64,000 bases of DNA. Origin: an uncultured Coxiella sp. Lineage in GTDB: Bacteria; Pseudomonadota; Gammaproteobacteria; Comchoanobacterales; Comchoanobacteraceae. The notes beneath the pieces are model-generated. The model worked only from the letters and a program-made list of their open reading frames with translations. It did no database searches and was not told the DNA's origin. The DNA lies in the NCBI GenBank assembly GCA_902538855.1, contig CACBGS010000003.1, forward strand, positions 1-64,000, in the 5' to 3' direction. This document shows positions 21,596 through 30,828 of the stretch, one piece after another (the first letter of the stretch is position 1; every line of letters starts with the position of its first letter). Position numbers and translations under genes: made by a program.

Positions 21596-22436
21596 GATAA
21601 TACAGTGGCTAAGATTATGTCGATTCCACGCTATAGTACCAATATTTCTTCTACTATGGCCAACATTATGGGCCTTGTGGCTAGCAAATAATGGGCCGCC
21701 AGCGCCAACGATATTATGCGTATTTATTTTAGGTGCCATCGGCATGCGTACTGTGGGCTGTATAATTAACGATACACAAGATTATGATCTTGATATTCTA
21801 GTTGAGAGAACAAAAAATAGGCCACTAGCCAATGGACAAATATCATTAAAAACTGCATTACTTAGCATATTAATACTTAGCTGTGCATTGGGCATCTTAT
21901 TATTTTTTCTAAATATAACAACTATAATGCTGGCTATTATTGGTGCATTATTAACAATAATATATCCGTTAAGCAAGAGATACATAGCCTGTCCACAAAT
22001 AATATTAGGTATGACATTCTCCTGGGGTATACCCATGGCCTTTGCTATGAGTGACAAAATAAAAGATCCACGCGCATGGTTTTTATATATTTGTGTAGCT
22101 ATTTGGGTATTTGCTTATGATAGTATTTATGCATTACAAGATAAAAAAGACGATATAGAGTTAGGTATAGGCTCAAGTGCTGTATGGTTAGGGGACAATT
22201 TACAGACTGGTATTGGGCTAGCATATACTATATTTTGGCTTGGCCTTGGCATAGTAGGGCTAATGTTTAAACTATCGATATATTATGCTATCGGTTGGCT
22301 GATAGCGGCTTATTTACTATATTGGCAGGTGAGCTGCTTAGATCAGGAAGATAATATCAATTACGCTAAATTATTCCAGCTAAATCAGTGGATTGGCTTA
22401 ACTGTATTCATAGGCATTGTATGCAGTTATATATAG
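21585..22436 (+). CDS. ubiA: 4-hydroxybenzoate polyprenyltransferase UbiA
   Basis: A 283-aa inner-membrane prenyltransferase of ubiquinone synthesis with about nine helices. The two Asp-rich Mg-diphosphate motifs are NDTQDYDLD near residue 62 and ALQDKKDD near residue 187. It starts inside msrB, so the two are likely coupled. It is convergent with hemL, one base apart. Together with ubiK at 56.3 kb it indicates ubiquinone-based respiration. Confidence 0.95.
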   Translation: MMNKIIQWLRLCRFHAIVPIFLLLWPTLWALWLANNGPPAPTILCVFILGAIGMRTVGCIINDTQDYDLDILVERTKNRPLANGQISLKTALLSILILSCALGILLFFLNITTIMLAIIGALLTIIYPLSKRYIACPQIILGMTFSWGIPMAFAMSDKIKDPRAWFLYICVAIWVFAYDSIYALQDKKDDIELGIGSSAVWLGDNLQTGIGLAYTIFWLGLGIVGLMFKLSIYYAIGWLIAAYLLYWQVSCLDQEDNINYAKLFQLNQWIGLTVFIGIVCSYI

Positions 22437-22437
22437 T

Positions 22438-23745
22438 TTAAACCAAATGCGATGCTTTAACTTTGGCCATCAGTGCAAAAGCCATATCAACAGTGGCTAA
22501 GGTATGCTCTAATGTTTCATGATTATGGGCTAAAGATACAAATCCTGCTTCATAAGGAGAGGGTGCGAAATACACTCCTTGTTGTAAACAGCAATGAAAA
22601 AATTGACTGAAAAGCTCTTCAGAGCAGGCACAAACATGTTCAAAATGCTCTACTGGCTGCTGCGTGAAAAAGAATCCAAACATACCACCAACAGCGGTCG
22701 TTTGTAATGGAATATTGTGTTTTTTTGCCAGTCTAGACATGCCTTGAGTAAGAGCTGAAGTTTGCTTGTTTAAATGTGGGTATAGGGAGTCTTGCTGTTG
22801 TTGACAGATAGTAAGGCTTGCTAGGCCTGCTGCTATAGTAAGTGGATTACCTGATAATGTGCCTGCTTGATATACCGGGCCAGAAGGAGCAAATTGCCGC
22901 ATTAGTTCAGCACTACCACCAATTGCACCAACAGGAAGACCGCCGCCAATAATCTTACCAAGGGTAGTAATATCAGGTGTTACCCCGTAGAGTTCCTGTG
23001 CACCACCTAGGGCAACACGAAACCCCGTCATCACCTCATCAAAGATTAGAACGATACCATATTTATCAGCTCTTGCTCGCAATCCTTGCAAAAAACCTGG
23101 TTTCGGTGGAATAAGACCCATATTACCAGCAACTGGCTCGACAATAATCGCAGCAATATCATTAGCAGCTTCAGCAAGTATTCTATCAACACTACTAAGG
23201 TCATTATAAGTAGCCAAGGCAGTATGCCCAGACACTTCTGGAGTTACACCAGGGGAAGATGGATGACCAAAAGTTGCAGCGCCACTACCAGCATCCACTA
23301 ACATGGAATCTACATGACCATGATAGCCACCAATAAACTTCAATAAACAAGATCTGCCAGTTGCAGCTCTAGCTAAGCGTAAAGCTCCCATAACCGCTTC
23401 GGTGCCAGAGTTGGTAAGGCGCACCATTTCAATACTTTTAACTGTATCAATTAAAAGTTCCGCCATAGACAACTCTAAAGTATGACAGGCCCCAATACTA
23501 CACATTTTAGCAGCTGTTTTCTGAATAGCATTAACAACATCAGGATGAGAATGACCAAGAATATGCGGACCAAAACCGTTAATATAGTCGATATATAAGC
23601 GGTGCTCAGTATCTTGTAAGTATGCTCCCTGTGCTGACTCAATGTATAAGGGATTGCCACTAACAGATTTAAATGAGCGCACAGGTGAATTGACCCCTCC
23701 AGGGATGATATTTTTTGCTTTTTCAAACTGTTTAAGACTGGCCAT
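22438..23745 (-). CDS. hemL: Glutamate-1-semialdehyde 2,1-aminomutase
   Basis: A 435-aa PLP enzyme making 5-aminolevulinate for haem by the C5 pathway. It has GGVNSPVRSF at the N-terminus, the PLP-contacting IFDEVMTGFR, the lysine in TLGKIIGGGLPVGAIGG and AGTLSGNPL. The length equals the family norm. Use of HemL agrees with a gammaproteobacterium. It is divergent from the rubredoxin gene. Confidence 0.97.
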   Translation of the reverse strand: MASLKQFEKAKNIIPGGVNSPVRSFKSVSGNPLYIESAQGAYLQDTEHRLYIDYINGFGPHILGHSHPDVVNAIQKTAAKMCSIGACHTLELSMAELLIDTVKSIEMVRLTNSGTEAVMGALRLARAATGRSCLLKFIGGYHGHVDSMLVDAGSGAATFGHPSSPGVTPEVSGHTALATYNDLSSVDRILAEAANDIAAIIVEPVAGNMGLIPPKPGFLQGLRARADKYGIVLIFDEVMTGFRVALGGAQELYGVTPDITTLGKIIGGGLPVGAIGGSAELMRQFAPSGPVYQAGTLSGNPLTIAAGLASLTICQQQQDSLYPHLNKQTSALTQGMSRLAKKHNIPLQTTAVGGMFGFFFTQQPVEHFEHVCACSEELFSQFFHCCLQQGVYFAPSPYEAGFVSLAHNHETLEHTLATVDMAFALMAKVKASHLV

Positions 23746-23823
23746 AATATATTTAGGTTTACAGAATTACTATCTAATGTTAAAATCAATGACATAGAAT
23801 AGCATCAAAGATAAGCCAAGTAC

Positions 23824-23982
23824 ATGAAAAAATACATCTGTATATTATGCGGTTACGTTTACGATGAAGCCTTAGGATGCCCTGAAGACGGTATAGAGCC
23901 TGGTACCACATGGGAGCAAGTACCAGATACATGGTACTGTCCTGATTGTGGAGCGACAAAAGCGGATTTTGTACCCTTATAA
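23824..23982 (+). CDS. Rubredoxin
   Basis: A 52-aa electron carrier binding one iron through two CxxC knuckles: C6/C9 in [11 protein letters not shown] and C39/C42 in [13 protein letters not shown]. It has one additional cysteine, C19. The length and the conserved Gly, Trp and Tyr spacing are typical of type I rubredoxins. No rubredoxin reductase or alkane hydroxylase is nearby, so the partner is unknown. Confidence 0.95.
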   Translation: MKKYICILCGYVYDEALGCPEDGIEPGTTWEQVPDTWYCPDCGATKADFVPL

Positions 23983-24077
23983 ATAAAAACTAGAACAGCA
24001 TCAGCAAGTTTATGAAAAAAAACTACAAAAATATTTCTATCAAGCTATAATATACTGCATTAATTGGTATTTTTAAC

Positions 24078-24893
24078 ATGGATCCATCTAAAGAAAATAT
24101 AGCTATAGCTTACTGCTTAGCAAGTAGCTTTTATTGGGATAAGCTAGTAAAAGAACTAAATAAAAAGCAATTACAAATCTCACAACCTGCTAAAGAAATT
24201 ATCTACGCAATAAGCGAAGAAACAGCTCAGCAAAGCCAAGAGTTTATGGTTTTTGAGTATGGCTGTGTAATTTTTTTCAACTCAGATACTTCTATGAGAG
24301 ATCAAACCATAAATTTATTACAGAAATTTGCAAAGACTAAATTCAAAGCTGTAGAACAAGAAATTTTCACACTAAGTTCAGATACCAAGACCCAGATTCA
24401 TGGCAACAAGTTAATACTAAAGCATAATGATTTAGAAGAAAAAGTAGGTATCAGCTATGCCATAACACAATCGGTTAAACTAAGCCATTATGAGAATACT
24501 GTAGAAAAGATTTTAGGTGATTTGCGTTATGATACTACAGCACTAGCTAAATACGGGCGAGTTATAATTGGCAGATCATCTACAATGAAAAAAACAGGCC
24601 AAATATTTTTACTAAAAGCACAAATAAACCTATACAGTGATTTACTGGATACGCCAGATTATTTCTGGGATAGACAAGGAGCAGAAAAAGTATTTCTATC
24701 GACCAAAGAAGAGATGGATATGCAAGCACGTTTAGATAATTTAAACAAACGTCTAGATATGATGCAGGAGTTATATGAAATGCTCGCTGAGCAAATAAAA
24801 CACGGCCATTTTATTATGCTTGAAGTCACCATAGTTATTTTGATTAGTATAGAAGTAGTATATACACTCACGCACTGGTGGGGTCATCCATAA
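24078..24893 (+). CDS. RMD1/DUF155 family protein with C-terminal membrane anchor
   Basis: A 271-aa protein of the COG1723 (RMD1/sif3) family. Residues about 195-235 carry DTPDYFWDRQGAE and a coiled stretch with RLDNLNKRLDMMQEL. A single helix (LEVTIVILISIEVVYTL) ends the protein. Eukaryotic members act in mitochondria; bacterial roles are unclear. It is followed two bases later by waaA and may share a transcript with it, but no functional link is known. Confidence 0.85.
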   Translation: MDPSKENIAIAYCLASSFYWDKLVKELNKKQLQISQPAKEIIYAISEETAQQSQEFMVFEYGCVIFFNSDTSMRDQTINLLQKFAKTKFKAVEQEIFTLSSDTKTQIHGNKLILKHNDLEEKVGISYAITQSVKLSHYENTVEKILGDLRYDTTALAKYGRVIIGRSSTMKKTGQIFLLKAQINLYSDLLDTPDYFWDRQGAEKVFLSTKEEMDMQARLDNLNKRLDMMQELYEMLAEQIKHGHFIMLEVTIVILISIEVVYTLTHWWGHP

Positions 24894-24895
24894 CT

Positions 24896-26191
24896 ATGTT
24901 AATAGAGAGATTAGTCTACCGAGGGCTGGTCGCAGCTATAATGCCTTTCTATTTCATCTATCTTGGCATACTAGCATGCAGAAATGCTTTTAAAAAAGAT
25001 TACCAAGACCAGTTTTTACAAAGACTAGGATGCTATTATGGTATACCAAATAAGCAAAACGTCGTAATCATAGCCGAGGGTTTAGGCGAGTATCGCTCAA
25101 TAAAAGCCCTACTTGCTACTTTAAGCAAACAGTATACCCAGTATGAGTTCATAATTATGATGACAGATATAGAAGCAATGCGCTACGCAAAACAAAACAA
25201 TAAGCAATATGCTCATTACTATTTACCTTATGAGGCTAAAGTCTGTATTAATAGTTTTCTCAATCACTTTAAACCTAAGGCTATGATTATCATCGAGCGA
25301 GCACTATGGCCAAACCTTTATTATTATACTAAGAGAAAAGATATACCTTGTTTGTTATTATCTGGTAGAATTTCACATAGATCCGTTAGGCGATATAAAT
25401 ATGCTAACAGATTTTTCTTAAGTATATATAGAAATTTAAATGCTATTAGTATGCAAGATAGTTGCTCAGAAGATCGCTTGGTAACGTTAGGTTTAAAAAA
25501 ATCAGATTTCGCCAGTCGCGGTAATCTTAAATACAGTACCGATATTATAAAAGATGAAGTTTACCAAGCAATGTATGAAAAACGTTGGCAATGGCTAGAT
25601 ATAAAAAAAGAAACATTTATTTTACTTGGAGCAAGCACACATGCAAATGAGGAAAGTTTATTAATGCGAATACTGCTTAAGCTACAAGAAGAGTATCCGC
25701 ACATACAGAGTAAGCTGATTTTAATCCCCAGAGATATCACCAGGGCCACAAACTTAGAATATCAAGCAAAAGAGCTTAGTTTACCTGCCGTAATAGAAAG
25801 CAATCATTCAATTAGCACAAAAGCCAAAGTCTTGATAATAGATAGCTATGGTAAAATGCTAGATTACCTTGCGTGGGCTAATTGCGCGTATATTGGAGGC
25901 AGTTGGATTGAGCATGGTGGCCATAACCCACTAGAGGCAATTAAAATGCGAACATATGCTATTTCTGGACCACATATGAGTAATTTTACTCAATCATGGG
26001 AGGATATTACTAAAAGAGGCGTTGGCAAGATTGTTAATAGCGAAGCAGAACTATACACGTGTACAAAACAACAGTTGCATACTACAACAGCCTCTAATAA
26101 GGCTAGAGCAGAGTTTAAACTACTGATAGAAGAGGGCTCTACTGTCTTACAAAACAACCTCAATCTAATTGCTGAGCATCTTGGGGCGTAG
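24896..26191 (+). CDS. waaA: 3-deoxy-D-manno-octulosonic acid (Kdo) transferase
   Basis: A 431-aa GT-B enzyme that adds Kdo to lipid IVA. It has the N-terminal membrane anchor, the acceptor-site GLGEYRSIKALL (usually SVGE), IIIERALWPNL (usually ETELWPN), LLSGRIS, STHANEE, PRDITRA (usually PRHPER) and YIGGSWIEHGGHNPLEAI. Motif drift suggests a divergent enzyme with the catalytic Glu retained. The start is ATG 24896, two bases after the DUF155 stop, rather than the in-frame GTG at 24878. Its 3' end overlaps the convergent MATE gene by 32 bp. Confidence 0.93.
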   Translation: MLIERLVYRGLVAAIMPFYFIYLGILACRNAFKKDYQDQFLQRLGCYYGIPNKQNVVIIAEGLGEYRSIKALLATLSKQYTQYEFIIMMTDIEAMRYAKQNNKQYAHYYLPYEAKVCINSFLNHFKPKAMIIIERALWPNLYYYTKRKDIPCLLLSGRISHRSVRRYKYANRFFLSIYRNLNAISMQDSCSEDRLVTLGLKKSDFASRGNLKYSTDIIKDEVYQAMYEKRWQWLDIKKETFILLGASTHANEESLLMRILLKLQEEYPHIQSKLILIPRDITRATNLEYQAKELSLPAVIESNHSISTKAKVLIIDSYGKMLDYLAWANCAYIGGSWIEHGGHNPLEAIKMRTYAISGPHMSNFTQSWEDITKRGVGKIVNSEAELYTCTKQQLHTTTASNKARAEFKLLIEEGSTVLQNNLNLIAEHLGA

Positions 26192-27533
26192 CCTTAGAAA
26201 AGTATATATTTGATGGCTTACGTGATAATTTATGTAAATAATAATAAAGATAGGACTGCATCCATAGCAACTTTAATATTTTTTCAAACATTAGTGCTAA
26301 AAAGAAATGATAAATATGGACCTGCATACCCTGGTAGTAAGCAAATAGCATAAGCATTCGACAGCCATAAACAATAACCAGGTTAATATAGGTTGATAAC
26401 CTTGTTTGATCAACTGCTTGTAAAGAGCGAATGCTTACTTGACAGGCAACATGAATACCGCTGGTGAAAAGCATTATTTGCATAGGCAGTAAGCTGATAC
26501 GCATTAAGCTTATATCATGCGTTAAATAAGAGAGTAAAACTGGTAGATTCAAACATAAAAGCAATGACAGGGTAAAGATAAACCAACTGCCAGTTAAAGT
26601 GAAATATAGTATGGTTTTATAGGCTTCTCGGAAAGCTTTTTTACCAAAAGATCTGCTAACAGGGGTCATAGCTGCAAGCCCAAAGCCCATGCCAGGAAAG
26701 CAGCCAAGCACAGAAAAAACCAAAACTAAACTTGAAAAGCCTTGGCTAGACAATGTAAGTCCAGCTAGCTGGTATAGCATGACCGTTGCGTAATGATCCA
26801 ATATACCAAAAGCATATAGTGGTGCAATAAAAGTTAATAGCTGTTGAATATGCCGCCCTGAAATTCTTGGGGTTTTATTCCGCTCAGATAGAAAAGAGTT
26901 AATAAATATATTAAGATAAAAACACAAACCTAATATTTTTGCTAGCAGCTCAGCACAGCCCACACTTAAAATAGTATAGAAGTATTGAGAGTAACTAGAC
27001 ATAGCAATATTAAACAAAACTTGACTGCCAACAATAATAGCAATGACAGAAAAGAAAAGATCATTACGTTTTTTTCCAGCAAAATAGCCGCGTAATAACA
27101 AAATGAGACTATTACAAAAGAACGTACATGTTTGTAATCTAAAATAAGCAAAGTGTTCAGGCTGTAGTTTAATATTAAATATGATACTACTTAATAGCGG
27201 TTGGCCAAAATGCAAAACTATCGTCCATAACAGCCAATTAAAAGTTAAGGTTATGATAAAAGCACTAAATAGAATATTATTTTGCGATCTAGTATTATCA
27301 AATCTTGCAGTATAAATCTGTACTGCATAGCTTAGTGCATTAACGAAAGTTTCTGCAAAAAAAAGTATCAAATGTACAGTGCCAACAAAAGCAAGGGCGC
27401 CAGGGCTGAGCTGCGTTGTGACAACAGTATTGATAAAAGGACTGAGATTTAATAGCAATATACCCAGAACAAAAGGTGTTGCCTGAATAAGTACTTTTCT
27501 TATGTTCAATAAACTTTCAACAAAAGACAACAA
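26160..27533 (-). CDS. MATE-family efflux transporter
   Basis: A 457-aa inner-membrane protein with twelve predicted helices in two homologous halves, fitting the MATE/NorM group (multidrug or metabolite export driven by H+ or Na+). The first half begins with IQATPFVLGILLLN and the second with LLTFIAPLYAFGILDH. I see no distinguishing substrate residues, and the family assignment is from topology and pattern only. Convergent with waaA with overlapping 3' ends, so the two messages could pair. Confidence 0.75.
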   Translation of the reverse strand: MLSFVESLLNIRKVLIQATPFVLGILLLNLSPFINTVVTTQLSPGALAFVGTVHLILFFAETFVNALSYAVQIYTARFDNTRSQNNILFSAFIITLTFNWLLWTIVLHFGQPLLSSIIFNIKLQPEHFAYFRLQTCTFFCNSLILLLRGYFAGKKRNDLFFSVIAIIVGSQVLFNIAMSSYSQYFYTILSVGCAELLAKILGLCFYLNIFINSFLSERNKTPRISGRHIQQLLTFIAPLYAFGILDHYATVMLYQLAGLTLSSQGFSSLVLVFSVLGCFPGMGFGLAAMTPVSRSFGKKAFREAYKTILYFTLTGSWFIFTLSLLLCLNLPVLLSYLTHDISLMRISLLPMQIMLFTSGIHVACQVSIRSLQAVDQTRLSTYINLVIVYGCRMLMLFAYYQGMQVHIYHFFLALMFEKILKLLWMQSYLYYYLHKLSRKPSNIYFSKATPQDAQQLD

Positions 27534-27841
27534 TATTACCCGTTTCCTCAGTACACAGAAGATCTACTACTATAGCATATCAAGTTATAGAAACAAAAGG
27601 CTTAGCCTAATGCAAGACACAGCTAGCAGGCTAACCAACTCAAAGCGCATTTATACTGACAAAGAAATTAGCAATAGTTAAAAATATGTTAAAAAAAGTA
27701 TAAGTAGCACAAAAACAATAATAGCTATGTTTATGAGATAATGTAAAAAGATATTATATATAGCTAATGACCATTGCTATAGATTCTAATATTGTTTATA
27801 TTCGACAGATTACGATGTTTTTTTGTAAGGACAATCATATC
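27534..27841. other. 308-bp intergenic region between MATE and LOG genes
   Basis: Divergent spacer, very AT-rich. It holds a tiny inverted repeat AGGC-TTA-GCCT at 27598-27608 and several TATA-like hexamers, but no convincing pair of -35 and -10 elements, no RNA gene and no small coding frame with a ribosome site. An in-frame ATG at 27767 would extend the LOG-family protein by 25 residues; it lacks a ribosome site. Confidence 0.5.
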
Positions 27842-28408
27842 ATGCAAGTCAAAAAAATATGTGTCTTCTGCGGGGCAAGAGATGGCTACAACCCAAAAAT
27901 TAGCCAAACTGCTGCGAAAGTTGGCGAAATGCTAGCGGGTCTTGAAATATCAATTGTATTTGGTGGCAGCAATAGAGGCCTAATGGGAGCAGTAACAGAT
28001 GCAGCATTAGCCAATGATGGTGAAGTTATAGGTGTATTACCTGATATCCTAGAGGGTATAGAAACCGAACATAAAAAAGTAACACAGTTGATTAGAACGC
28101 CATGTTTAGCAACAAGAAAACAAAAAATGATGGATATGTCAGACGCCTTTTTGATACTTCCGGGAGGTTATGGAACGCTAGATGAGCTATACGAAATATT
28201 AGTTTTAAGAAAGATAAAAACTAATAGAAAGCCTATTATTCTATTTAATTACCAGGGTTTCTGGAATGATACACTGGCACAAATAGAGCATCTCGTGGCA
28301 GAAGGTTTTGTTAGTAGTGAAGAGAAACATATATTTAATACCGTCAGTAACATCGAGCAGTTAGGGGAGTTGTTACAAGAGCAAACTGAAGCCATGCAGG
28401 TTGTCTAA
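27842..28408 (+). CDS. LOG-family nucleotide 5'-monophosphate phosphoribohydrolase (TIGR00730)
   Basis: A 188-aa Rossmann-fold protein. The family motif PGGYGTLDELYEIL is near residue 105, with GGSNRGLMGAV near residue 40 binding the nucleotide, and an N-terminal ICVFCGARDGY. Members hydrolyse nucleoside monophosphates; in plants this releases cytokinins. Start ATG 27842 is supported by AAGGA about 10 bases upstream and by the family N-terminus. It is convergent with the ABC-F gene, and a hairpin spans the junction. Confidence 0.92.
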   Translation: MQVKKICVFCGARDGYNPKISQTAAKVGEMLAGLEISIVFGGSNRGLMGAVTDAALANDGEVIGVLPDILEGIETEHKKVTQLIRTPCLATRKQKMMDMSDAFLILPGGYGTLDELYEILVLRKIKTNRKPIILFNYQGFWNDTLAQIEHLVAEGFVSSEEKHIFNTVSNIEQLGELLQEQTEAMQVV

Positions 28409-28437
28409 GCTATCACTTAGATTGAGACAACTCCTGC
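28396..28437. terminator. Hairpin at convergent junction
   Basis: GCAGGTTGTCT (28396-28406) pairs with AGACAA-CT-CCTGC (28425-28437), leaving a two-base bulge. The inner AAG and CTT extend the stem. It covers the stops of both convergent genes (LOG family and ABC-F), but there is no flanking T-run, so it may be a bidirectional RNA stabiliser rather than an intrinsic terminator. Confidence 0.4.
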
Positions 28438-29915
28438 CAGCCGAGTTTAGCGAGAAACTTAGCATAACTACCGTTGAAAAAGAACACGCGATTACCATCA
28501 AATATAATCAGCTTACTAGCGACATCACGCAAGTACTTCTCATCATGAGTAACCATAACTACTGTACCAGGATAGGCATCGATAGCAGACATTAGCGAAT
28601 CACAAGACTGCATATCAAAGTGATTAGTAGGCTCATCAAGAAGCAGTAAATTACCTGATTGTACTAGTAGTTTACCAAGCATAACTCTACTTTTTTCACC
28701 ACCAGATAATAAACTAATACGTTTGTTAGCTAAGTCACCAGAAAATAAAAGTGTAGCACAAATACTGCGGATAATTTGCTCGGAATGCTTATCTGAAAAC
28801 ATAGCAAGTTGTTCTACAATTGAAGCCTGCTCTTTTAAGCTATTGATATTAGTTTGCGCAAAATAGCCTAATTGTGTTTTCTGATGGGTTATAATTTGTC
28901 CTGATAAGGGCTGTAGTAAACCAGCCATAAGTCGTAAGAGTGTAGATTTACCCCTGCCATTTCTACCAATAATACAAATCTTATCCCCGGAGCTAATTGA
29001 AAAAGACAGATCTTTGATTAGCAAGTTAGTACTATCATAGCCAAAACTTAAATTTTTTACCTGAAGTTGGTATTCACGACTGTTAAAAGCTTGATAGGGG
29101 AATGTAAAATCTAAGCTATCAAGATCAGTGAGTTTATCTAGTACATTTTCTTTTGCCAATTGTTTAATTTTAGATTGTGCTCTACTAGCCATACTTGCCT
29201 TAGCTTTAACTTTATCAATCCAAGCTTGTGTTGTTTTACGGCTTTTTTCCTGACGTAAGCGTGCATTCTCATGTATAGATTCCTCTAATGCTACTTGGCT
29301 ATAGATATTTTCTGTCTTACCTTTAGTTTTTCTGAAATTACCACGATGTATATAAACTGTATGACTGATAATATCATCCATAAAAAGGCGATCATGAGTG
29401 ATAAGAATCAGTGCTTGAGACCATTTTTTTAGAAATTTTTTCAACCAATTACTAGAATGGATATCTAGATAGTTAGTAGGTTCATCAAGCAAAAGTAAAC
29501 TTGGCTCTTGTAATAATAATTTGGCTAACTGAATCTTTATTTGATAACCACCTGAGAAAATATCAGGTGAGCTGAGCATATCGTCTTCGGAAAAACCAAG
29601 TCCCATTAATATTTTTTCACCCTTCCACGTCTCATAAATACGCTCAGCAGGTAAAACACTGGCAACTTCCTCAATAACACTATCATGTGAAAAAGCAATA
29701 TGTTGTTGCAGAAAACCTATATCATGGTGTTTAGGGATATTAATTTCGCCGCTGTCAGGTTCAATTTGTCCCATTAGTATTTTTAAAAAGGTAGATTTAC
29801 CCGTCCCATTACGGCCTATGAGGCCAATTTTCTCATCGCTACCAATGGTAAAACTCACATCTTGAAAAAGATAGTGGCCACTAAAAGCAATTGCTAGGTT
29901 TCGAACGGCAACCAT
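28413..29915 (-). CDS. ABC-F family ATPase
   Basis: A 500-aa soluble protein with two nucleotide-binding domains and no membrane segment. The first has GRNGTGKST, FSGGYQIKIQLAKLL and LLLLDEPTNYLD; the second has GRNGRGKST, LSGGEKSRVMLGKLL and LLLLDEPTNHFD. A charged linker around residues 215-275 separates the domains. ABC-F proteins act on the ribosome; the E. coli relatives are YheS, Uup, EttA and YbiT. It is too short for the C-terminal coiled coil of Uup, so the exact subgroup is left open. Confidence 0.92.
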   Translation of the reverse strand: MVAVRNLAIAFSGHYLFQDVSFTIGSDEKIGLIGRNGTGKSTFLKILMGQIEPDSGEINIPKHHDIGFLQQHIAFSHDSVIEEVASVLPAERIYETWKGEKILMGLGFSEDDMLSSPDIFSGGYQIKIQLAKLLLQEPSLLLLDEPTNYLDIHSSNWLKKFLKKWSQALILITHDRLFMDDIISHTVYIHRGNFRKTKGKTENIYSQVALEESIHENARLRQEKSRKTTQAWIDKVKAKASMASRAQSKIKQLAKENVLDKLTDLDSLDFTFPYQAFNSREYQLQVKNLSFGYDSTNLLIKDLSFSISSGDKICIIGRNGRGKSTLLRLMAGLLQPLSGQIITHQKTQLGYFAQTNINSLKEQASIVEQLAMFSDKHSEQIIRSICATLLFSGDLANKRISLLSGGEKSRVMLGKLLVQSGNLLLLDEPTNHFDMQSCDSLMSAIDAYPGTVVMVTHDEKYLRDVASKLIIFDGNRVFFFNGSYAKFLAKLGWQELSQSK

Positions 29916-30025
29916 GATACTAAAGATAAAAGGGTGATTTTAGCACTTCAAGGTTTTTTATTCAATAACATCAATAATATTGCAAGTATATAGCGGATAT
30001 TTTTACTAGTTACTAAGTATAAATC

Positions 30026-30154
30026 TATAGCGCGAATTATGCATAAGTATTAAGCGCTATATTCTGGTATTAAAAAATTGAATATATATGGATAAAAATT
30101 ATTTGTATTATAAGTATATAAGCTGCGCACACATTATCAACAAACTTATCCACA
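30026..30154. other. AT-rich region with DnaA-box-like 9-mers and nested palindrome
   Basis: A 230-bp spacer between the ABC-F gene and the Nudix gene. It holds TATAGCGC (30026-30033) and its inverse GCGCTATA (30054-30061), enclosing the perfect palindrome TTATGCATAA (30037-30046). Two tandem 9-mers follow, TTATCAACA (30134-30142) and the exact DnaA box TTATCCACA (30146-30154), 12 bp apart. The last one includes the Nudix stop codon. The arrangement resembles part of an origin or a DnaA-titration site; only one box is perfect, so the claim is tentative. Confidence 0.3.
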
Positions 30155-30697
30155 GGTCTGTGTTTCAGTCATGTTAAGGGTTTTTCTAACCATGCGCAGT
30201 ATAGAGTTTTCTTTGGTATACGCCGATATATTATGTAGGTCTACCCACTGGAGTTCATTTGATTCAGAGTTTTTTTGCAATCGCGTATCATCATCTGCTT
30301 GTAACAAAAAACGCACGTCAAAATGATAATGTGAAGGCTCCTGTAAGCGTTGTGGAATTAAATGGATATCAATATCAAAAACTGCATCGTTAAGTAACCT
30401 CAGATCACTAATTCCTGACTCTTCAGTGGCCTCTTTCATTGCTACTCGAGCAAGATTATCATCACCATCACAATGCCCACCACACTGAAGCCATTTATTT
30501 AGTTTACGATGATGCATTAGCAAACCTTTACTACAACTAGCGTTGATAATCCAAGCAGATGCAGTAAAATGACCAAGGTGACAGCTGCGTAAAAAAGCAT
30601 TATTGTGAGCATTAAGAAAGTCTAACATCATGGTTAAGTAGACATGCTCTTCAGATGCTATGGGCTGGTATGAGTGCAAATAGTCTTTTGCTTGCAT
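30146..30697 (-). CDS. NUDIX hydrolase
   Basis: A 183-aa protein. The Nudix box is recognisable as GHCDGDDNLARVAMKEATEE, with Asp for the first Glu and Lys for the Arg of the RE pair; the metal-binding EATEESGI core is intact. Nudix enzymes hydrolyse nucleoside diphosphates linked to another group, so activity on damaged nucleotides is possible but unproven. It is divergent from the photolyase gene, sharing a 131-bp control region with a perfect inverted repeat. Confidence 0.85.
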   Translation of the reverse strand: MQAKDYLHSYQPIASEEHVYLTMMLDFLNAHNNAFLRSCHLGHFTASAWIINASCSKGLLMHHRKLNKWLQCGGHCDGDDNLARVAMKEATEESGISDLRLLNDAVFDIDIHLIPQRLQEPSHYHFDVRFLLQADDDTRLQKNSESNELQWVDLHNISAYTKENSILRMVRKTLNMTETQTCG

Positions 30698-30723
30698 AAT
30701 TGTTATGCTTGTTAATAGAGTGT

Positions 30724-30748
30724 CTTATAATGTTAGCAACATTATAAG
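30724..30748. promoter_or_regulatory. Perfect 11-bp inverted repeat, putative operator
   Basis: CTTATAATGTT, spacer AGC, AACATTATAAG: a perfect dyad in the divergent spacer between the Nudix and photolyase genes. It lies 27 bases ahead of the Nudix ATG and contains a TATAAT hexamer on each strand. The symmetry suits binding of a dimeric regulator covering both promoters, and fits control of a light-repair operon; the regulator is not visible in the window. Confidence 0.55.
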
Positions 30749-30828
30749 TTGATGACAATATACTTCATTACTCTATATTTACTTTACATCTTAGTTTAGA
30801 ATAAAAGCAATGATTAAGAGATAGACCG

